From: DATARR01 sp044868005
Lineage (GTDB): Bacteria > Acidobacteriota > Thermoanaerobaculia > Multivoradales > UBA5704
Direction: 5' to 3'
NCBI GenBank assembly: GCA_044868005.1
Contig: JBIOVX010000013.1
Span: 1 to 64,000, forward strand
DNA: 64,000 nucleotides
The notes beneath the pieces are model-generated. The model did not search any database. It was not told the origin of the DNA and saw only the letters and a list, made by a program, of their open reading frames with translations. Shown one piece after another: positions 17,563 to 26,980 of this stretch (positions within the stretch are counted from its first letter, which is position 1; each line of letters starts with the position of its first letter). The translations under genes and the position numbers were made by a program.

Positions 17563-19725
17563 ATGAGCCAACCCCTCGCCGCCGAACCCGAGCACGACAC
17601 CTTCGCCGGAGTGCCGCCCACCGCCGGCGGTCATTTCGTGCTCTGTCTCTATGCCGCCATCTTCCGCCTCCTCCACCACGCGAAGCGCTTGAGCGAGGCG
17701 GACGGCACCACGCTGGAGGCCCTCTTCGAGCGCTACCCGTTCCTCGGCGAGTACTTCACCGAGGTGCGCGCCCATCTGCCCGAGGACCTCACCTGGAGCG
17801 AAGCCGCGGCCTGGTGGCGCGAGGAGCTGGCTGCCTGGGAGGCGGAGTGCGGCGAGCGCCTGCCGCTCGCCGATCTCGCGGCGCAGCCGGGAGTGGGAGA
17901 GGCGGGGCGGCTGGCCTTCATGATCGCCGGCCTCGTCGAGGAGGACTCGCGCTTCGGCACTCTCTTCGCCGAGCTGCAGGAGCCGCTGGCGCATCGCCGG
18001 CCGACGCTCGAGCTGGTCGGGCAGATGGCCGCCGGCGAGCCGGGGCAGAACGACTCCTGGGCGATCTGCCGGCCGCTCGTCGAGGCCGGCTTTCTCGCCG
18101 TCGCCGATCGCGAGGCGCCGCGCGCCGAATGGGTGCTCAAGGTGCCGCCGCTGCTCTGGGACGCCGCCCGCGGCGGCGCGGCTGGGAGCGCGCTCGTCCA
18201 ATCCGGCCGGCCGGCGCCCTGGTGCCGCCTGACGCCGCCCGAGCAGCTCCCCGAGATCGCCCACCTGATGCAGCCGCCGGAGCTGCTGGCGCGCCTCGGC
18301 CGCCTGCCACAGCTCCTCGGCACCGGCCGCACGCGTACCCTGGTGCTGCGCGCCGCGCCGGGAGCCGAGCCGGAGGAGGTGTGCGGCGCGGTGGCGCGCG
18401 CCCTCGGCCGCGGCGCGGTCCTGGTGGACGGCGCCGCCTTTGCCGACGAGGGGCCGGCGCGCCTGCTCGCGCCGCTCGCCACCCTCACCCGCTCGCTGCC
18501 GGTCCTGAGCTACGACCTCGGACCCGGCGAGACGGCCGAGCCGCCGCCCCTCCCCGGCTACGCCGGACCGCTGGCGATCATCCTCGGTCTGGAGGGCGGC
18601 CTCGGCAGCCGCGCCGCGGAGAGCGCGGTCACCCTCGTCCTGCCGCAGCCGCGCGCCGAGCTGCGCGAGCGCTCCTGGCGGCTCGCCCTCGGCAGCCGTC
18701 CGGCCGAGGACCTGCCGGCGATCGCCGAGCGCTTCCAGCTCGCCGGCGGCTTCATCCGCCGGGCGGCGGAGATCGCCGCCGCCCATGCCGCCCTCGACGG
18801 CCGCGAGGCGGTGGCCCTGCCCGACGTCCAGGAGGCGGCGCGCGCGCTCAACCGCCAGCTTCTCGACACCCTCGCCGACCGTCTGGAAGCCGCCGGCGAG
18901 TGGAGCGACCTGGTGTGCGGCGAATCGACACACGCCAAGCTCGCGGAGCTGGAGAGCCGCTGCCGTCACCGCGAGCGTCTCCTCGACCACGTCGGCCGCG
19001 GTTTCCGCGCCAGCGGCAACCGCGGCGTGCGCGCTCTGTTCACCGGCACGAGCGGCACGGGAAAAACCCTCGCCGCGCGCATCCTCGCCGCCGAGCTCGG
19101 CCTCGACGTCTACCGGGTCGACCTCGCGGCGGTCATCAACAAGTACATCGGCGAAACCGAGAAGAACCTCCACCGCGTGCTGTCGCGCGCCGAAGCGCTC
19201 GACGTCGTGCTGCTGCTCGACGAAGGGGACGCCCTGCTCGGCAACCGCACCGAGGTGCGCTCGGCCAACGACCGTTACGCCAACCTCGAGACCAACTACC
19301 TCCTGCAGCGCCTGGAGACCTATCAGGGGATCGTGGTGGTGACGACCAACCTGGGCGAGAACGTCGATGCCGCCTTCCAGCGCCGCATGGACGTGGTCGT
19401 GCCCTTCTTCCCGCCGCAGGCCGAGGAGCGCTGGCGCATCCTCGACCTCCACCTGCCGGCGGATCACGAGGTCTCGCTGGCGTCCCTCGAGCGGCTGGCG
19501 GTGGCCTGCGCCCTGACCGGCGGCCAGCTCAGGAACGCCGCCCTCCACGCCACCCTCCTGGCGCTGGAGGAGGGTGGCGGGCCGGTGGCCTCCGCTCACC
19601 TCGAGAACGCGGTGCGTAGCGAGTACCGCAAGACCGGCGCCGCCTACCCGCTCAGCGAAGGCCGGCGGCCGGCGCACGGCGGGGTCGAGGCCTTCATCGC
19701 CGCCCTCGGAGGGAGCGCGGGGTAA
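17563..19725 (+). CDS. AAA+ ATPase of the eCIS (Afp15/Pvc15-like)
   Basis: A 720-residue ATPase, the only obvious energy-using enzyme of the cluster. The C-terminal AAA+ module has Walker A GTSGTGKT (T499-G500-K501-T502 at its end), Walker B VVLLLDEGDA (D553, E554), an arginine-finger region near FQRRMDVVVPF and sensor-type TGGQLRNA. Residues about 230-430 look like a degenerate AAA module without a P-loop. In Afp and PVC systems the equivalent ATPase acts in assembly or cargo loading in the producing cell; exact function here is inferred. The chosen ATG at 17563 lies 25 bp after the previous stop with a plausible GCCATG context. The frame is open further upstream but overlaps the previous gene. 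Confidence 0.88.
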   Translation: MSQPLAAEPEHDTFAGVPPTAGGHFVLCLYAAIFRLLHHAKRLSEADGTTLEALFERYPFLGEYFTEVRAHLPEDLTWSEAAAWWREELAAWEAECGERLPLADLAAQPGVGEAGRLAFMIAGLVEEDSRFGTLFAELQEPLAHRRPTLELVGQMAAGEPGQNDSWAICRPLVEAGFLAVADREAPRAEWVLKVPPLLWDAARGGAAGSALVQSGRPAPWCRLTPPEQLPEIAHLMQPPELLARLGRLPQLLGTGRTRTLVLRAAPGAEPEEVCGAVARALGRGAVLVDGAAFADEGPARLLAPLATLTRSLPVLSYDLGPGETAEPPPLPGYAGPLAIILGLEGGLGSRAAESAVTLVLPQPRAELRERSWRLALGSRPAEDLPAIAERFQLAGGFIRRAAEIAAAHAALDGREAVALPDVQEAARALNRQLLDTLADRLEAAGEWSDLVCGESTHAKLAELESRCRHRERLLDHVGRGFRASGNRGVRALFTGTSGTGKTLAARILAAELGLDVYRVDLAAVINKYIGETEKNLHRVLSRAEALDVVLLLDEGDALLGNRTEVRSANDRYANLETNYLLQRLETYQGIVVVTTNLGENVDAAFQRRMDVVVPFFPPQAEERWRILDLHLPADHEVSLASLERLAVACALTGGQLRNAALHATLLALEEGGGPVASAHLENAVRSEYRKTGAAYPLSEGRRPAHGGVEAFIAALGGSAG

Positions 19726-19730
19726 GCCCC

Positions 19731-22700
19731 ATGAGCGCTTTTCAGGCCGCGACAAAAACCACGGCGAAGCGGGCCCGTCAATCCCAGCCTCCCGCTGCGA
19801 AGAGCGAACCCTCGCGTGCGCAGGGCGCAGCTCCCGCCTCGCAAGCGCGCCTGGGTCCGTTGTACTCCGGAGGCCCCGTGGTCGGCCTGGGTCGCCCCGG
19901 CGCCGGCGGCGAGATGGAGCCGGTGCAGCAGAAGTGTGCGGCCTGCGAAGCGAAAGAAGCGGGCGGTGAAGCGGAGCCGGTGCAGCAGAAATGCGCGGCG
20001 TGCGAGGCGGAGGAGGCGAGCGGCGGGGCCGAGCCGGTGCAGCACAAGTGCGCGGCGTGCGAGGCGGAGGAGGAGAGCGGCGAGGCGGAGCCGGTGCAGC
20101 TCTGGAATTGCCGCAAATATGACGAGCCCACCTGCGTGGTGCAGACCCAGGAGGACGATGCGAAATCGCCCGTGCAGTCCAAGTGTGCGGCGTGCGAAGC
20201 GGAGGAGCGCGTGCAGCACGAGGGGGAGCCCGTCCGCAGCCCGCGCATGATCCGGCGCGAGGCGCGCCGCGGACTGCGGGACGCGAGCCTGCCCCTGCCC
20301 CATGCCGAGCGCATCCAGGCTGCCTTCGGCCGCCACGACGTGTCGCACGTGCGCACGAGCTTGGGGGGATCCTCGCGGGCCGCGAACAGCCGGATGGGCG
20401 CCCTGGCGTTCACCTCGGGGGATCGCATCGGCTTTCGCGAGGACCCATCGCTGCGCCTGGCCGCGCACGAGGCGGCGCACGTCGTGCAGCAGCGCGAAGG
20501 CCTGAGCCTGCCGGACAACGTGGGACGCGCGGGAGACCGCTGGGAGCGCCACGCCGATCGCGTCGCGGATAAGGTGGTGGAGGGAGGCTCGGCGGAGGCC
20601 GTGCTCGATGAAGTGGCGGCGCCGGCCGCGCCGTCGAGCGGGGGAGTGGCGCACGGCGGGAGCGCCGCGCCGGCTGCTTCGGCCGCACCGGCCACACCGG
20701 CCGCGGCGGCGCCGGCGGTCCAGCAACAGATCACCTCGGGCGCATCGCGGTTGTTCGAGCCCCCTCCGGTCACTCCCGAGGTTCCCGCATCGACGGCGGA
20801 AGGCGCCGGCGAAAAAAAGAAGGCCGGCGCAGGCGAGCAGGAAGGTCAGGCCGAGGAAGGCTCGGCGATGGAGGCTGCCGAGGAGGGAGACAGCGAAGCG
20901 CCGCCCGAAGGGGTCACCACAGGCGGAGCCGCAGCAAGCGCGCCGGCCTCCGCAGGAGGCGCCCCGCCGCCCGCGGGCCCCCCGGCGGCGGGCGGTCCGG
21001 CACCCACGCCCGGCGCGCCGACTCCGGCCGCGGGCGCCCCGCCGGGTCCCGCCGCCGGCGGCCAGGCACCGGCGGCGGTCACGTCGGCACAGGCCCCCTG
21101 CTACAAAGTCGATCCCCCGCCGAAGCCCAAAAACGCGCCGGAGCCCAGCTCGGACGATCAGGGGGCCAAGCCGAAAGAGGAACCCCAGGTCACGTTCGAC
21201 GAATGGCCGGCCGAGGTCGACGAATGCCCCGCGGAAGCGGCCGTGGCGCAAGCGGGCCAGCAGATGCCCGAAGGCGTGGGCGCAGGCACGGCGCCGGCAG
21301 GAGGTCCCGCCGCCGGCGGCGCGCCCGCGACCACCACGGCGGACGTCCAGACCGGAGGACCCGCCGCCGCGGCGGGCACCGGAGCCGGCCCGGCCGCGGC
21401 CGGCGCCGGTGCACAAGCGATGTCGACGGCTGCGCCGGCACAGACCGACCAGAGCATGGCCCAAGCCGGCTCCATGGATGGCCCGATCGCGAGCGCCGAG
21501 GGCGAGCGCGACACCGCGGTCACCGACTATCTCGCCTCGATGGACGGGCTCGGAGAGGTGCTCGCCCGTTCCCAGAGCCTGGCCTCGGGAGTGACGTTCC
21601 CGTCGGCGGAGGGCCTCGAGCAAGCCAAGGCGCGCCAGACGGCGATGGCTCAGACGCGGGCCTTCATGACTCGCGCGGCCGGCCAGATCGCCGGGGCCGT
21701 GGCCTTCGCGCGCGAGCAGGTCCCGGGACGCCTGGGGGGACTGGCCGAGACCACGAAAGCCAATATCCAGGGCGCGATCGAAACCGAGAAGGCCGCGATC
21801 TCCGACCGCATCGCACAAGCCCGCGCGCAGGCGAGAGCCGGAGCGGCGACCGCGCGCGCCCACGTCCGCACCGAGTATGCCAACAGCGCGGCGCTGATCG
21901 AAGCGTCGACCCTCGCCGCCCTCTCCGCGCTCGACACGGAGTACGAGACGTCGGTCGGGCTGGTCGACGAAAAGGAGACCACCAGCCTCGACGACGTCAA
22001 CTCCCGCTTCGCCACCGGCCGCACCCAGCACGAGAACAAGGGCCCCGAATACTCGAAGCGGGCGATCGCGCGCGGGCAGGCGCACGCGGACCAGTACGAG
22101 CGCTGCAAAGGAGACTACGACGACGACGGATTCTGGACCGGCTGCCTCACCGTGCGCCGCGCCAAGGCTCAGCAGGACGCGGCGTGCAAGACGGCGTCGG
22201 GCTACCACAAGGTCTTCCTGCGCACCGCCAACAAGAAGGGCTACGACCTCAGGGAGCTGCGCAAGCGATACCGCTGCGCGGTCATCGCGGGCGCCCGCCA
22301 GGTCAATGAGACCTTGGACACGACGCACGAGAAGCTCGTCTCCGGGCTCGAATCCGGACGCATGCAGGCGATGGGCGGCATCGCGCTCGCACGCGACCAG
22401 AATCTCGCCGCGATCGACAGCGCGCTGGCCGCCACGCTGAAGGCCCTCTCGGCGCAGGAGTTCTCACAGCGCCAGGCGGTCAACGACACCGGCTATCTCA
22501 AGCAGCTCGCCGTCGAGCAGCTCGCTCACTCCAGCGCGGCCAATCTGGCGCGCGGCATCTCGACGGCCATGGGCTCGCTGGAGCAGACGCTCACCACCCT
22601 GCGGGTGACCTTCGCCCAAGGCGTCCCGGAGCCCGAGGCGCTCGCGCAATCTCTGGCCGGCGCCGAGGCCGCGCTCGGCGGCGGCATGGGCACGCTCCTC

Positions 22701-25586
22701 GACACCATGGAGCAGGGCGCCCAGCAGTCCGAAACGCAGCTCGGAGGATTGGGCTCTGCCGCGCTCGACGCGCTGCGCATGCTCACCACCAGCAACGACG
22801 AGCTCAGCATGCAGGCCGAGAGCGGGTTCGCCGGCCAGATGGACGGCCTGAAGAGCGGCGCCTCCCGTACCTTCGCCCAGCTCACCGACACCCACGTCGA
22901 GCAGGCGGATCAGGCGGCGACAGAGGGTACGGCGAGCATGCAGCAGGCCGTCGCCGGCTTCGACGAAGCGCTGGCGACCATCGGCGGAAAAGTCGACGAG
23001 GCGATCGCCAACTCGCTGCAGGAGCTCGACAAGGATCTCGGCAGCAAGCTCGGCGAGATCGACGACCAGATCGCCACCGAGGCCTGGAAAGCCGCCGAGA
23101 AGGAGCAGCCCGCCTGGAAGAGCGTCGTCGCCATCGTCCTCGTCATCCTGGTCATCATCGCGGCGGCGGTCATCAGCATCGTCACCCTCGGCGCGGGCGC
23201 GAGCTTGTTCGCGGTGATCCTCGTGGGCGCCCTGGTCGGCGCCGTCAGCGGCGGGCTGATTCAGATCATCAACAACTGGGCCTCGGGCGAGGCGTGGGAC
23301 AAAGGCCTCGTCCAGGCGATGGTCATGGGGGCGATCGGCGGCGCGATCGGCGGCGGTCTGGGCTTCGCGGGAGGAGCGCTCGCTTCAGGAGCGGCGGCCG
23401 CGGGCGCCCGCGCGGTGACCCAATTCGCCATCACCGTCGGCGCCGATCTGGTCTCGGAAGGAATCACCCAGACCATCGGCTACTTTGCCTTCGGCCAGGA
23501 ATTCAACTGGCAGGGCTTCGCGATGGCGGGGGCGATGTCGGGAGTCAGCTTCCGCGCCCACCCCAGCGTCCCGCATCCTACTGCCCCCCACGCCCCGGCC
23601 CCCCACGCCCCGGCGCCGCACGGTCCGGCGGCGCCGCACGCCGGCGCTCCCCACGCCGAGGTCCCGCATGCGCCGGCGCCGCACGCCGAGGCTCCGAGCG
23701 CTCCGCATCCGAGCGCCCCCGAAGCCCCGAAAGTGCCTTCGACCGGAGCGGCCGGCGGCAGGCGCGCCGCGGCCACTCAGATCGCCGGCGGTGCCCTGGT
23801 GGGCTTCGGTCTCGAAGGCCTCACCTCGCTCATCAGCGGCGAGGAGTTCGACCTCTCACGAGCCGCGTCGTCGGCGGCCTCGGGTGCGGTCGGCGCGCGC
23901 GCGTCCCGTATGGGCGGCCATGGTGGCGGGCCACGGCGGGAACCCACCACGCCTCTCGGCCGCGCCGCCAATCGTTTCCTCAACTTCGATCCCGGCGGCG
24001 TAGGAGCGCGGCTTGGAAAGCGCCTGGAAGGACTCGGCGGCCGGGCGTTCGGCGCACGGCCCGAAGTGGAGCTTCCGGCGGGTGCGCGCCCGCGGACTGA
24101 AGAAGCTGCTCCTCGGCCTGTCGAGGAGCCCGAGGCGGCGCGACCGCGGCCGACGGAGGAACCCCAGCCCGAGGCGACGCGACCGCGACCGACAGAAGAG
24201 CCTCCGCCGACCCGGCCGCCCGAGGAAGGAGTCGAACCTGGCGCGGGACCGCGAAGGGAAGAGGCTGCCGACATTTCCGGGAGGCGTGAGCTCGAGTCGC
24301 TGGTAGACACCCCTGCACGGCGAGCTCTTCAAGAAGAAGCCATGATTGGCCGCAGTGTTGAAGTCAAGATTGGCGGGGAAACACACACCCTCTCAATCCA
24401 GAGGATGGGTGACCGCCTCCTAATGATTCTTTGCAGCAATCAGTGCGGCGAATTGATCCTCAAGGTCCGTCGCCTGCAGGCAGGTGTGGAGCGTGGCTCT
24501 CCGGCTTGGCGTGATCTGGAGGCGCTTGCGACACGAGCGCTTGCAGCCGACACAACAATCAATGGAGTTACACCGCGATCCAGTGAGCAGGCAATCAGGG
24601 ATGCGAACACGGAGCTCGATGGTTTGCGAGCCGAAATGCTTGGTATCGAGACCCGCCATCCAGGTCTCGTTGATCCGGATGTGCCGGCTGCCGGAGCAAC
24701 ACAAGCTACCGCGTCCGGCAGAAGAGTCAAGATGGAAGATCACCTTCCGGCGGGCGTAAGGGTCGGCGATCCTGTAACGCTCAATCTGGAAAATGGTGTT
24801 CCCGCGCTTCCCCCAGAGCTTCGGAACTTGCCAGAAGGTGTGGAGTTCGTCTATGTGCTTCGAGACAATGTCACAGGCGAGGTCCTCAAAATAGGAGAGA
24901 CTGCAGACATTTCTACACGGGCCCGAGACTACGAATCGGCAGCGCGGCTGCATGCGATGGGGCGGAGCGTGTCTCTGGAGGTCCAGCCCGTTCGCCCCGG
25001 ATCGCAGGGATTTCCCGATATCCGATCGATCGAGACCGCCTTGCGCAGTAGCGTCGAAGCAGGCATTGCGGCGGAGCGAGCCGGTGTCCAGGTTCCTCCG
25101 CGAACGCCGCCACTGCCCTGGGATGCGACTCTCATCACACTGCCGGGAGCGGGAGGGCAGCGCGTGAGCCGTCTCGTACCGCATGGCGAGCCCGCAGGTC
25201 AGGCCACTCCGGGCCAGTACGATCCGAGGAACAAGACGCGCGCCAGGCCGCCCGCCGCCGGCGAAACGCCCTTGCAACCAGGCGAGAGCTACTGGTTCAG
25301 GGAGCGGAAGTGGGATGTCAGCGGATTTCCTCATCCGCCAGCCCATGTCCCGGGATGGAAGCCTCCGCAGTTCGCAGAGCGCTTCAGTCCTGTCCCGCAG
25401 ACGCCGGAAGAGCTTCACAGGGCATTGGGACAAATGTTTGCGGACCCACAGCATCAGCATCTCGGAAAACCCAGCCTGCGGAGTATTGAGAGAGCACTTG
25501 GCGTTGGGAATGATACTGTTCGTAAATATATGCAGAGCGCGGGCCTTACCGTTCAAGATCTTGTCAATCCGCGAGGAGGCCAATGA
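19731..25586 (+). CDS. Giant DUF4157 eCIS cargo protein with C-terminal GIY-YIG-like nuclease toxin
   Basis: A 1,951-residue modular protein starting 5 bp after the ATPase stop. Residues about 65-155 hold repeated KCAACEAEE units with PVQ spacers. Residues about 185-300 are the eCIS-core DUF4157 domain with the HEAAH metallopeptidase motif (H246, E247, H250). Ala/Pro/Gly spacers follow, then about 600 residues of helical, coiled-coil-like sequence, a hydrophobic and glycine-zipper region (about 1130-1230), and a His/Pro-rich stretch (about 1278-1330). Residues about 1700-1785 fit GIY-YIG: VYVLRDNVTGEVLKIGET, R1730/R1732, E1768 in IETALR. A helix-turn-helix-like SLRSIERALGVGNDTVRKYM lies near the end. 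Codon use shifts to A/T-richer from about 24,300. Predicted: an injected DNA-cleaving effector; the nuclease reading is motif-based. Confidence 0.82.
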   Translation: MSAFQAATKTTAKRARQSQPPAAKSEPSRAQGAAPASQARLGPLYSGGPVVGLGRPGAGGEMEPVQQKCAACEAKEAGGEAEPVQQKCAACEAEEASGGAEPVQHKCAACEAEEESGEAEPVQLWNCRKYDEPTCVVQTQEDDAKSPVQSKCAACEAEERVQHEGEPVRSPRMIRREARRGLRDASLPLPHAERIQAAFGRHDVSHVRTSLGGSSRAANSRMGALAFTSGDRIGFREDPSLRLAAHEAAHVVQQREGLSLPDNVGRAGDRWERHADRVADKVVEGGSAEAVLDEVAAPAAPSSGGVAHGGSAAPAASAAPATPAAAAPAVQQQITSGASRLFEPPPVTPEVPASTAEGAGEKKKAGAGEQEGQAEEGSAMEAAEEGDSEAPPEGVTTGGAAASAPASAGGAPPPAGPPAAGGPAPTPGAPTPAAGAPPGPAAGGQAPAAVTSAQAPCYKVDPPPKPKNAPEPSSDDQGAKPKEEPQVTFDEWPAEVDECPAEAAVAQAGQQMPEGVGAGTAPAGGPAAGGAPATTTADVQTGGPAAAAGTGAGPAAAGAGAQAMSTAAPAQTDQSMAQAGSMDGPIASAEGERDTAVTDYLASMDGLGEVLARSQSLASGVTFPSAEGLEQAKARQTAMAQTRAFMTRAAGQIAGAVAFAREQVPGRLGGLAETTKANIQGAIETEKAAISDRIAQARAQARAGAATARAHVRTEYANSAALIEASTLAALSALDTEYETSVGLVDEKETTSLDDVNSRFATGRTQHENKGPEYSKRAIARGQAHADQYERCKGDYDDDGFWTGCLTVRRAKAQQDAACKTASGYHKVFLRTANKKGYDLRELRKRYRCAVIAGARQVNETLDTTHEKLVSGLESGRMQAMGGIALARDQNLAAIDSALAATLKALSAQEFSQRQAVNDTGYLKQLAVEQLAHSSAANLARGISTAMGSLEQTLTTLRVTFAQGVPEPEALAQSLAGAEAALGGGMGTLLDTMEQGAQQSETQLGGLGSAALDALRMLTTSNDELSMQAESGFAGQMDGLKSGASRTFAQLTDTHVEQADQAATEGTASMQQAVAGFDEALATIGGKVDEAIANSLQELDKDLGSKLGEIDDQIATEAWKAAEKEQPAWKSVVAIVLVILVIIAAAVISIVTLGAGASLFAVILVGALVGAVSGGLIQIINNWASGEAWDKGLVQAMVMGAIGGAIGGGLGFAGGALASGAAAAGARAVTQFAITVGADLVSEGITQTIGYFAFGQEFNWQGFAMAGAMSGVSFRAHPSVPHPTAPHAPAPHAPAPHGPAAPHAGAPHAEVPHAPAPHAEAPSAPHPSAPEAPKVPSTGAAGGRRAAATQIAGGALVGFGLEGLTSLISGEEFDLSRAASSAASGAVGARASRMGGHGGGPRREPTTPLGRAANRFLNFDPGGVGARLGKRLEGLGGRAFGARPEVELPAGARPRTEEAAPRPVEEPEAARPRPTEEPQPEATRPRPTEEPPPTRPPEEGVEPGAGPRREEAADISGRRELESLVDTPARRALQEEAMIGRSVEVKIGGETHTLSIQRMGDRLLMILCSNQCGELILKVRRLQAGVERGSPAWRDLEALATRALAADTTINGVTPRSSEQAIRDANTELDGLRAEMLGIETRHPGLVDPDVPAAGATQATASGRRVKMEDHLPAGVRVGDPVTLNLENGVPALPPELRNLPEGVEFVYVLRDNVTGEVLKIGETADISTRARDYESAARLHAMGRSVSLEVQPVRPGSQGFPDIRSIETALRSSVEAGIAAERAGVQVPPRTPPLPWDATLITLPGAGGQRVSRLVPHGEPAGQATPGQYDPRNKTRARPPAAGETPLQPGESYWFRERKWDVSGFPHPPAHVPGWKPPQFAERFSPVPQTPEELHRALGQMFADPQHQHLGKPSLRSIERALGVGNDTVRKYMQSAGLTVQDLVNPRGGQ
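19920..20211 (+). repeat. KCAACE-type cysteine repeats at the cargo N-terminus
   Basis: Four copies of a unit around KCAACEA(E/K)E, three with 60-66-nt spacing separated by EPVQ and one later copy. CxxC pairs recur, and a degenerate pair (WNC, PTC) sits between them. From memory, similar VQRKC-type repeats precede DUF4157 domains elsewhere; they may bind metal or serve in packaging. Confidence 0.8.
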
Positions 25587-25981
25587 GCAACAGCGAGAGC
25601 CAATGGAATATTCAAACTGTTCCGCAGAGCTTCTGGGACAGAATCGAGAGCGCTGGCAGGGATGCCGGCAAGTTCGAAGAGAGTTTGATGGGATTATCTG
25701 AGCGTGATCTTCGTGAGCTGGTCGCCCAGTACGACGGGCTCTCTCAAGCCTTGATCATGAGTGGCTATCAACGTTTCCCCGAGGAAGTACAAGAGGAGCT
25801 GCCTGAAAGGCTCAAGGAGATAGCGAATTGGGTCATCACGCAGGGACGTACTTACTATGAAGATATACTGGTCCATCCAGAGAAGTTTCCGAAACGGAAC
25901 GAAGTGCGCCGTCCTATTTTTGCGGGCTCTATCATCGACGTCTATGCCCGAAAGTTTGGACCCTGGCGAGACGAGGAGTGA
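25583..25981 (+). CDS. DUF4240-like small protein, candidate immunity protein
   Basis: A 132-residue soluble, acidic, helical protein whose ATG overlaps the cargo stop by 4 bp (ATGA). Its SFWDRIESAGRD start, a central LSERDLRELVAQYDGL and later WVITQGRTYYEDILVHPEKF match the layout of DUF4240 domains (FW near the N-terminus; W-x-I-x-x-G-R then a Y and HP/DP motif). Base composition is A/T-richer than the flanking eCIS genes but like the toxin tail upstream, so the two probably moved together. Translational coupling to a toxin-like domain is the standard arrangement of toxin and immunity genes. Neutralising the adjacent GIY-YIG-like domain is inference. Confidence 0.75.
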   Translation: MSNSESQWNIQTVPQSFWDRIESAGRDAGKFEESLMGLSERDLRELVAQYDGLSQALIMSGYQRFPEEVQEELPERLKEIANWVITQGRTYYEDILVHPEKFPKRNEVRRPIFAGSIIDVYARKFGPWRDEE

Positions 25982-25984
25982 CTC

Positions 25985-26980
25985 ATGACTCATGACCCCG
26001 CCGGCATGCTCAAAGAGCTTCTCGACCATAGGCGAACCGCCCGCGCCCTGGTGCTGAAGGCGGCAGACCTGCACGGGTCGGATCTGGCGGGATTGCGTGC
26101 CGACGGCCTCGATCTCGAAGAGGCCGATCTGCGGGAGAGCTCCCTGACGGAGGCGAAGTGGAGAGGCTGCGTCCTGCGCGATGCGCGCCTCGACGGCGCG
26201 GATTTCACCGACGCCGTCCTCAGGATGTGCGATCTCGATCAGGCGCGCGCGAGCAACGCGAAATTCGTGCGCACCCGTCTCGAGAACAGCACCGCGCGCG
26301 GGGCTCGATTCGACGGCGCCGACCTGACAGGGGCCGTGTTGACGGATACGGATTTCTCCCGCGCCAGCCTGTGCGGTGCGATCCTGGAGGGCGTTTCGGC
26401 GTCGGGCGCGGATTTCCGCGGTGCCGATCTGCGCGGCGCCAAGCTTCGGGACGCGGTGCTCGTCGATTCCGACCTGCGCGGCGCGGACCTCACCGATGCC
26501 GATCTCGCCGGAGCGGACCTGCGCGGCGCGGATCTCCGTGGTGCCATGGGCGGCCCCGCGGCGCTGCCGCAAGAGGAGGCCGAACCGACGGCCGCGTTGC
26601 CCGCCGAGCTGAAGGCGCTCACGGGAACCATGGCTCCCATCGTGCTCGAAGTGCTGCGCACGGCAGGGCGGCGGGGCGTCATCGATCCCGAGACGGCCCG
26701 GAGGCTGATGGCGGAGGCCGCCGCCTTGCAGCGGAAGGCCTCGCCCGGAAACGCGCCGAGCGCAGAGACGATGAATGCCGTGTCGCGGGTGCTGGACGAG
26801 CTCGGCGATAATGTGCTTCCGGGCCTGATCGGCGCTCTCCGGCAGCCGAACGAGGACGAGCCGTCCCCCGAGGTCAAGGCCATGATCCTACGGCTGCGCG
26901 AGGAGCTCTCGCTGGATGAAACAGCCACCGCGGAAGACGTTCTCCTGCGGCTCATGAACCCCGAAGAGCGAACGAATTGA
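25985..26980 (+). CDS. Pentapeptide-repeat protein
   Basis: A 331-residue protein starting 3 bp after the candidate immunity gene. Residues about 20-185 are continuous A(D/N)LXX-type pentapeptides (GADLTGAVL, FRGADLRGAKL, RGADLTDADLAGADLRGADL), expected to fold as a right-handed quadrilateral beta-helix. The C-terminal 140 residues are helical (LPAELKALTGTMAPIVLEVL; ETARRLMAEAAALQRKA). Such proteins have been shown to mimic DNA and protect gyrase in some cases, but most have no known role. In this setting it may belong to the cargo module, for example as a second protective factor, or may be independent. Its stop overlaps the next gene (TTGA). Confidence 0.85.
   Translation: MTHDPAGMLKELLDHRRTARALVLKAADLHGSDLAGLRADGLDLEEADLRESSLTEAKWRGCVLRDARLDGADFTDAVLRMCDLDQARASNAKFVRTRLENSTARGARFDGADLTGAVLTDTDFSRASLCGAILEGVSASGADFRGADLRGAKLRDAVLVDSDLRGADLTDADLAGADLRGADLRGAMGGPAALPQEEAEPTAALPAELKALTGTMAPIVLEVLRTAGRRGVIDPETARRLMAEAAALQRKASPGNAPSAETMNAVSRVLDELGDNVLPGLIGALRQPNEDEPSPEVKAMILRLREELSLDETATAEDVLLRLMNPEERTN

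Noticed and set aside
1..26980. Prophage or type VI secretion system
   Set aside because: No capsid, portal, terminase, integrase or T6SS TssJLM genes. The AAA+ ATPase, DUF4157 cargo and recurring eCIS proteins favour an extracellular contractile injection system.
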